Origin: a virus
IMG/VR virus record: IMGVR_UViG_3300030106_004434
Coordinates: 1-32,570 of that record
Length of the DNA: 32,570 nucleotides
Strand: one strand, 5' to 3'
In this document: in pieces, positions 29,380-32,570 of the stretch
How positions within the stretch are numbered: the first letter of the stretch is position 1
How the letters are laid out: the number at the start of each line of letters is the position of its first letter
Made by a program: the position numbers and the translations under genes
Notes under the pieces: model-generated
Databases searched by the model: none
The model's input: the letters and a program-made list of their open reading frames with translations, nothing else
Told to the model about the DNA's origin: nothing

Positions 29380-29438
29380 TTGTCTGATGCTATGATTGCA
29401 TCGTTAGACGCGCCACTAGGACGCGCCTTGCGATATAA

Positions 29439-29540
29439 TCAGGAAAGCGACGCCTTTATTCCAAAGTAAATGACAGCGCCAAACGCACCCCAAATGGCCA
29501 AGAACAAAAACACCATGTAAATTGTGATAAAAATATCCAT
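29439..29540 (-). CDS. Tiny membrane protein (33 aa)
   Basis: MDIFITIYMVFLFLAIWGAF then GAVIYFGIKASLS is one transmembrane helix with a short basic end. The start at 29540 follows GAGGGAAA. No homologue recognised; it has the size of phage toxins, anti-holins or exclusion proteins. Confidence 0.55.
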   Translation of the reverse strand: MDIFITIYMVFLFLAIWGAFGAVIYFGIKASLS

Positions 29541-29555
29541 TGTTTGGTTTCCCTC

Positions 29556-29747
29556 TTAAAAGTGAATTTCAACGAAATTGCCGGAAGCGATATCAAAAGC
29601 TTGGACATAAGCGCCAATATCGGGTTGACGAAAATCAACGTCGAAGCCCGCTAGGCGCTTGCATTGTTCTTTGGCGTCATTGGTTGGGATAAGATCGCAA
29701 GCCCAACGATAGAGAATGTCGCTTGCTGTATTTATTCTGTTTTCCAT
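29556..29747 (-). CDS. Small unknown protein, first gene of the second leftward operon (63 aa)
   Basis: MENRINTASDILYRWACDLI ... IGAYVQAFDIASGNFVEIHF. Soluble, mixed. Start at 29747 after AAGGAAAA. It is promoter-proximal, with leader hairpin C and the strong promoter upstream. No family recognised. Confidence 0.65.
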   Translation of the reverse strand: MENRINTASDILYRWACDLIPTNDAKEQCKRLAGFDVDFRQPDIGAYVQAFDIASGNFVEIHF

Positions 29748-29770
29748 TGTTCGTTTTCCTTATTTGTAGT

Positions 29771-29784
29771 GGGCACAATCGCCC
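29771..29784 (-). repeat. Leader hairpin, copy C, at the transcript 5' end
   Basis: GGGC-ACAATC-GCCC again. The -10 is at 29795-29800, so transcription starts near 29788 and the hairpin forms the very first bases of the mRNA. A 5'-terminal hairpin can protect mRNA from decay. Confidence 0.65.
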
Positions 29785-29794
29785 TATGAATTGG

Positions 29795-29823
29795 AATGTA
29801 TATACATATAATAGCGGTGTCAA
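29795..29823 (-). promoter_or_regulatory. Strong leftward promoter of the second operon
   Basis: -35 TTGACA (29823-29818), 17-bp spacer, -10 TACATT (29800-29795), preceded by a T-tract (CTTTTTTTAC on this strand). It drives the genes from 29747 down to 27235. It is a near copy of the early promoter at 22984-23012. Confidence 0.85.
29796..29807. promoter_or_regulatory. Operator-like palindrome
   Basis: ATGTATATACAT is a perfect 12-bp palindrome covering most of the -10. Its core GTATATAC also occurs at 22983-22990 in the early promoter. A plus-strand TATAAT follows at 29807-29812, with no -35. A dimeric repressor binding here would block the leftward promoter. Confidence 0.5.
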
Positions 29824-30153
29824 GTATTAAGAGTAAAAAAAGATATATTATTTTTGGGATGTTGGAGTGGATAGTTTGCCAACCCATATCACTCTTTTCG
29901 CGGACGCGAATGTCGCCTTATTTAAATGACCTGGTTAATCGCAACCAATAGCATCAATCAATCGGAATCATTCATCTATAAAAGCTAAAAGGCGCGGCAA
30001 TCCTTGGCTATCAAGGCCGCTGTCAATAATTATCGGTTTACTCTTATCTTTTGACGGCAGGGGGTCATTGACCAGGGGTACCCCGCTGGGACCCGACGCG
30101 CAGACAGTTGGATGGGACCACAACCCGTATCTCACTACAGTTGGAGAACTTTT
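29824..30153 (+). other. Non-coding stretch before the late genes
   Basis: No credible gene, tRNA or CRISPR repeat is seen. A structured element lies at 29994-30020 (GCGG and CCTTG pair with CAAGG and CCGC) and a palindrome GGGGTACCCC at 30075-30084. The ribosome site GGAG at 30142-30145 belongs to the gene at 30154. I could not identify a convincing sigma70 promoter for the rightward late genes. Confidence 0.4.
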
Positions 30154-30366
30154 ATGGCTAAAGCACCAGCGAAGAAAACATCGACTAAGAAGGAACCGGC
30201 AAGGCGTAGGGCCAGGGCTAAGAAGGATGATGGGACGTTTATGGCTGATGATCCATCGACGCCTGATGTTAATGAGGCTTTTGTCCAGGAACCGGCCCCA
30301 GAGGTCCAGAGAGAGGCTCAGAGGGCCGTTGGTGGGCGGTATCTTGGTGGCAAGCTAATTGGTTAG
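30154..30366 (+). CDS. Small Lys/Arg/Ala-rich basic protein (70 aa)
   Basis: MAKAPAKKTSTKKEPARRRARAKKDDG then an acidic C-terminal part with TFMADDPSTPDVNEAF. The histone-like basic N-terminus suggests nucleic-acid binding; similar proteins occur next to terminase and structural genes in marine phages. GGAG precedes the ATG with an 8-nt spacer. It overlaps the oxygenase gene by eight bases. Confidence 0.7.
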   Translation: MAKAPAKKTSTKKEPARRRARAKKDDGTFMADDPSTPDVNEAFVQEPAPEVQREAQRAVGGRYLGGKLIG

Positions 30367-30790
30367 GTTTGTTGTCCCTGACGTTATGGACGCCACACAG
30401 TGCGGCCTGCTGGCCGATGAGGTTGGGTATAGGGGGTTTGATGACCCGCTTGTGGAGCCGGTTATTGATGCCGTGCTTGCGAGGTTTGATATCACGCATC
30501 GGGAGCCTTCGTATGTGAGGGTGGAATGCCGTAAGGAAGGCCATGATTGGCATCTGGACAATGGCAGTCATATGCCGTGGTGCGCGGTGTCGGTGTCGGT
30601 TTTGCTGACAGAACGCCCTGCCGATGCGGTGGGGGGGATTTTACAGTTTCATGATTTTGTGCCGGACCAGAAGCCTGGGGAGTTATGGATGTGGGATACA
30701 CAGGCAGAGAACCGGCACAGGGTTTCCAGCCATGACGGCTGGCGTATCTGCTTGCTGATGTTTTTGCAGGGGCAGAATGTCGCAGCCTAA
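30359..30790 (+). CDS. 2-oxoglutarate/Fe(II)-dependent oxygenase-like protein
   Basis: A 143-aa protein starting with TTG at 30359, which is coupled to the upstream gene (8-base overlap); ATG 30386 would remove the first beta strand VRFVVPD. The iron site reads WHLDNG (His65-x-Asp67), a distal ENRHRV (His120), and GWRICL (Arg129) for the 2-oxoglutarate carboxylate, the H-x-D...H...R pattern of P4H/PiuC-type dioxygenases. Shorter than most relatives. Its substrate is unknown; phage examples sit next to packaging or structural genes. It overlaps the terminase start by 14 bases. Confidence 0.82.
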   Translation: MVRFVVPDVMDATQCGLLADEVGYRGFDDPLVEPVIDAVLARFDITHREPSYVRVECRKEGHDWHLDNGSHMPWCAVSVSVLLTERPADAVGGILQFHDFVPDQKPGELWMWDTQAENRHRVSSHDGWRICLLMFLQGQNVAA

Positions 30791-32108
30791 CAGGGTTATA
30801 ATCCCCTACACGCCCAGGCCGTTACAGCAGACGTTCCATGAGCAATGCCGACGGTTTAACGTGGCGGTGTGTCACAGGCGTTTTGGTAAGACGGTGATGG
30901 CCATCAACTGGTTATTGCGTGAAATCCTTACCTGTGACCGCAAGAACGCCCAGGGGGCTTATATCGCGCCGACGTATTCAAGTGCCAAGCGGATAGCCTG
31001 GGTCATGTTGCGGGAATATGCGGGGGTTATACCAGGGGTTAAGTTTAACGAGGCCGAACTAAGATGCGATCTGCCGGACGGCAAGCGGATATGGCTGCTG
31101 GGATCGGAAAATCCCGATGCTCTCAGGGGGTTACGCCTTGATGCTGCCGTATTGGATGAATATGCGGACATGAATGCGAGGTTGTTTCCAGAAATTGTTC
31201 GCCCTGCGCTCTCTGACTTTGGTACGGGCAAGTGCCTATGGATCGGAACGCCCAGAGGCGACAATCAATTTAGGACGATTTACGATACGGCTATTCGGAA
31301 TATGGAAGACGGCGATAACGAGTGGTTCGCCATGCGCTTCCCTGCCAGCCAGACAAAGATTATTCCTGAGAAGGAACTGCAAGCGGCACGGGATACGATG
31401 GATGAAAGCCAGTTTGAACAGGAATTTGAATGTTCCTGGTCCGCAGCCCTTGTGGGGGCTTATTACGCCAAGACACTGGACAGGATGGAATTACAGGGCC
31501 AGATCGGATCGGTTCCCTGGGAGCCGAACGCGCCCGTCTGGACGGCCTTTGATTTAGGGATGCGGGACAGTACGGCCATATGGTTCGGGCAGTCCATACG
31601 CGGGGAAGTTGGACACAGGATTATTGATTACTATGAAAGCAGCGGCGAAGGATTGCATCACTATATTGGCCACCTTCGCGCTCAACCTTATGTCTATGGC
31701 GATCATTATTTTCCTCACGATGTGCTTGTGCGTGAGTTGGGCAGTGGCAGCAGTCGTTACGAAATGCTCCAGGGTCTTGGGGTTCGCCCGACCATTGTCG
31801 CCAAGTTATCTCTGCAAGACGGCATTGAGGCGGTAAGGGCCTTGCTCCCTACCCTGCATTTTGACCGCCAGAACTGCGCCTTGGGGCTGAAGTATTTGCG
31901 GCATTACCATAGGCAGTGGAATGATAAAAACCAGACGTGGCGGGAAAAGCCCAACCACGATGCCAGTTCCCATTCTGCCGACGCCATGCGCTATGCGGCC
32001 ATAGGATTGCGTGACGGCGATGCAAGTGATTACGCCATGATGGCACAAACAGGGCGCCAGCCTGGGGGCCAGCCGGTTATAATCAGTGATTACAATGAGT
32101 TCGGTTAA
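30777..32108 (+). CDS. Terminase large subunit
   Basis: A 443-aa packaging ATPase-nuclease. ATPase motor: Walker A CHRRFGKT (32-39), Walker B AAVLDEYAD (123-131, Asp127/Glu128), IGTPRG motif III (156-161). Nuclease: AFDLGMRDST (257-266) with Asp259, and the C-terminal SSHSADAMRYAA with Asp in a late position. It cuts and pumps DNA into the procapsid. Overlaps both neighbours (14 bases at each end), so oxygenase, terminase and gp13-like protein are translated as one unit. Confidence 0.93.
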   Translation: MSQPNRVIIPYTPRPLQQTFHEQCRRFNVAVCHRRFGKTVMAINWLLREILTCDRKNAQGAYIAPTYSSAKRIAWVMLREYAGVIPGVKFNEAELRCDLPDGKRIWLLGSENPDALRGLRLDAAVLDEYADMNARLFPEIVRPALSDFGTGKCLWIGTPRGDNQFRTIYDTAIRNMEDGDNEWFAMRFPASQTKIIPEKELQAARDTMDESQFEQEFECSWSAALVGAYYAKTLDRMELQGQIGSVPWEPNAPVWTAFDLGMRDSTAIWFGQSIRGEVGHRIIDYYESSGEGLHHYIGHLRAQPYVYGDHYFPHDVLVRELGSGSSRYEMLQGLGVRPTIVAKLSLQDGIEAVRALLPTLHFDRQNCALGLKYLRHYHRQWNDKNQTWREKPNHDASSHSADAMRYAAIGLRDGDASDYAMMAQTGRQPGGQPVIISDYNEFG

Positions 32109-32570
32109 CATTATTCATGCCCGCTATCCTGATGTGGTGGAAATTGCGCGGAATATGCGTGAGTTGGATGCGGAAGAAATATGGCCCGTGACGAGTGTCG
32201 AGACGCCGGAAACACTGGCAGTGGCGACTGTAGCTGGCTCCGGCTTGAAGTATGTTGCGCGTTATGGGGCGGTCCCTGTCGCTACCTGGGGAGCATCGGA
32301 AGTCCGGCCACGGGTGGCCAGCGTCTGGATGTTCGCAACGGACAGGTGGCCGAAAGTGGCACTCAGCGTGACTCGCCACATCAACAGGACGGTGATGCCG
32401 ATCCTGATGAGCGCGGGATGCGTGAGAGCGGAATGCTGGAGCCATGACAATCACCATGTGGCCCATCGCTGGCTGGAGTTGTTAGGCGCCGTTCGCGAAG
32501 CCACCGTTGAGGATTACGGGCAAAACAGAGTGCCCTATCACTGCTATAGCTGGACCCGAACAAGATTGGA
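32095..32570 (+). CDS. T7 gp13-like virion protein (DUF2833), partial at window end
   Basis: The reading frame runs from ATG 32095 to the window edge (158 complete codons). It shows the gp13/DUF2833 pattern: WMFATDRWPKVALSVTRHIN, then CVRAECWSHDNHHVAHRWLELLGA (in parts: CVRAEC, HRWLELLG), and a final YSWTRT. These proteins have a GNAT-like fold and affect virion assembly in T7. The overlap with the terminase gene places it in the packaging transcript. The end is outside the window. Confidence 0.8.
   Translation, partial: MSSVNIIHARYPDVVEIARNMRELDAEEIWPVTSVETPETLAVATVAGSGLKYVARYGAVPVATWGASEVRPRVASVWMFATDRWPKVALSVTRHINRTVMPILMSAGCVRAECWSHDNHHVAHRWLELLGAVREATVEDYGQNRVPYHCYSWTRTRL

Noticed and set aside
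29824-30153. tRNA gene in the long non-coding stretch
   Set aside because: The structured element at 29994-30020 has no cloverleaf arms or TTC loop.
30068-30358. 96-aa Arg/Leu-rich ORF on the plus strand
   Set aside because: It is the other-frame shadow of the Lys/Arg-rich gene at 30154, starts without a ribosome site and has shadow-type composition.
1-32570. CRISPR arrays, insertion sequences or rRNA genes
   Set aside because: No regularly spaced repeats, transposase with terminal repeats or rRNA-like sequence were seen.

Overview
This window reads as part of the genome of a tailed phage with a T7/podovirus-type virion, either free or as a prophage. The evidence is an ordered set of tail tubular A (gp11-like), tail tubular B (gp12-like), gp14-, gp15- and gp16-like internal virion proteins and a gp17-like tail fibre, plus both terminase subunits and a gp13-like protein. 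No RNA polymerase, DNA polymerase, portal or complete capsid gene is visible. The window is linear and is cut inside a virion gene at each end. The gene-transfer-agent-type holin and the cysteine-peptidase-like orphan have relatives I associate with alphaproteobacterial phages, so an alphaproteobacterial and perhaps aquatic host is likely, but this is inference.

Layout. (1) 1-95: last codons of a virion gene (probably the major capsid protein) followed by an intrinsic terminator, as T7 has Tphi after gene 10. (2) 111-679: a reversed, moron-like gene for a papain-like-fold candidate, enclosed by a 24-bp imperfect inverted repeat. (3) 899-14131: rightward virion genes. (4) 14144-17098: rightward lysis region, an unusually dense run of small membrane, exported and lipoprotein ORFs coupled by 1-4 nt overlaps, with an M15 peptidase and a GTA-type holin. 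Two of these ORFs (39 and 27 codons) are very small. (5) 22918 down to 17166: leftward early operon with RecT, a YqaJ-type exonuclease, a serine recombinase, a LexA-like winged helix protein and several unknowns. (6) 23037-26611: rightward regulation/replication operon with an RHH protein, DUF1064, zinc-binding proteins, a PD-(D/E)xK nuclease, a DUF1376 initiator-like protein, a helicase-loader-like protein, an SSB-like DUF3127 protein and a possible late regulator. (7) 26612-27179: candidate late promoter, two hairpins and the small terminase subunit. (8) 29747 down to 27235: a second leftward operon inserted between the terminase genes. (9) 30154-32570: basic protein, 2-oxoglutarate/Fe(II) oxygenase, large terminase subunit and a gp13-like protein cut by the window end.

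How it fits together. Both leftward operons start from near-identical sigma70-type promoters (17-bp spacer, T-rich upstream tract) whose -10 regions carry GTATATAC palindromes. This suggests shared early control by one repressor, with the RHH protein at 23037 and the HTH protein at 27235 as candidates. RecT, exonuclease and SSB would form a recombination set. The gene at 26135 followed by a promoter and hairpins before the small terminase gene resembles a lambda Q-type late switch. All functions were assigned by reading motifs; no database search was run.
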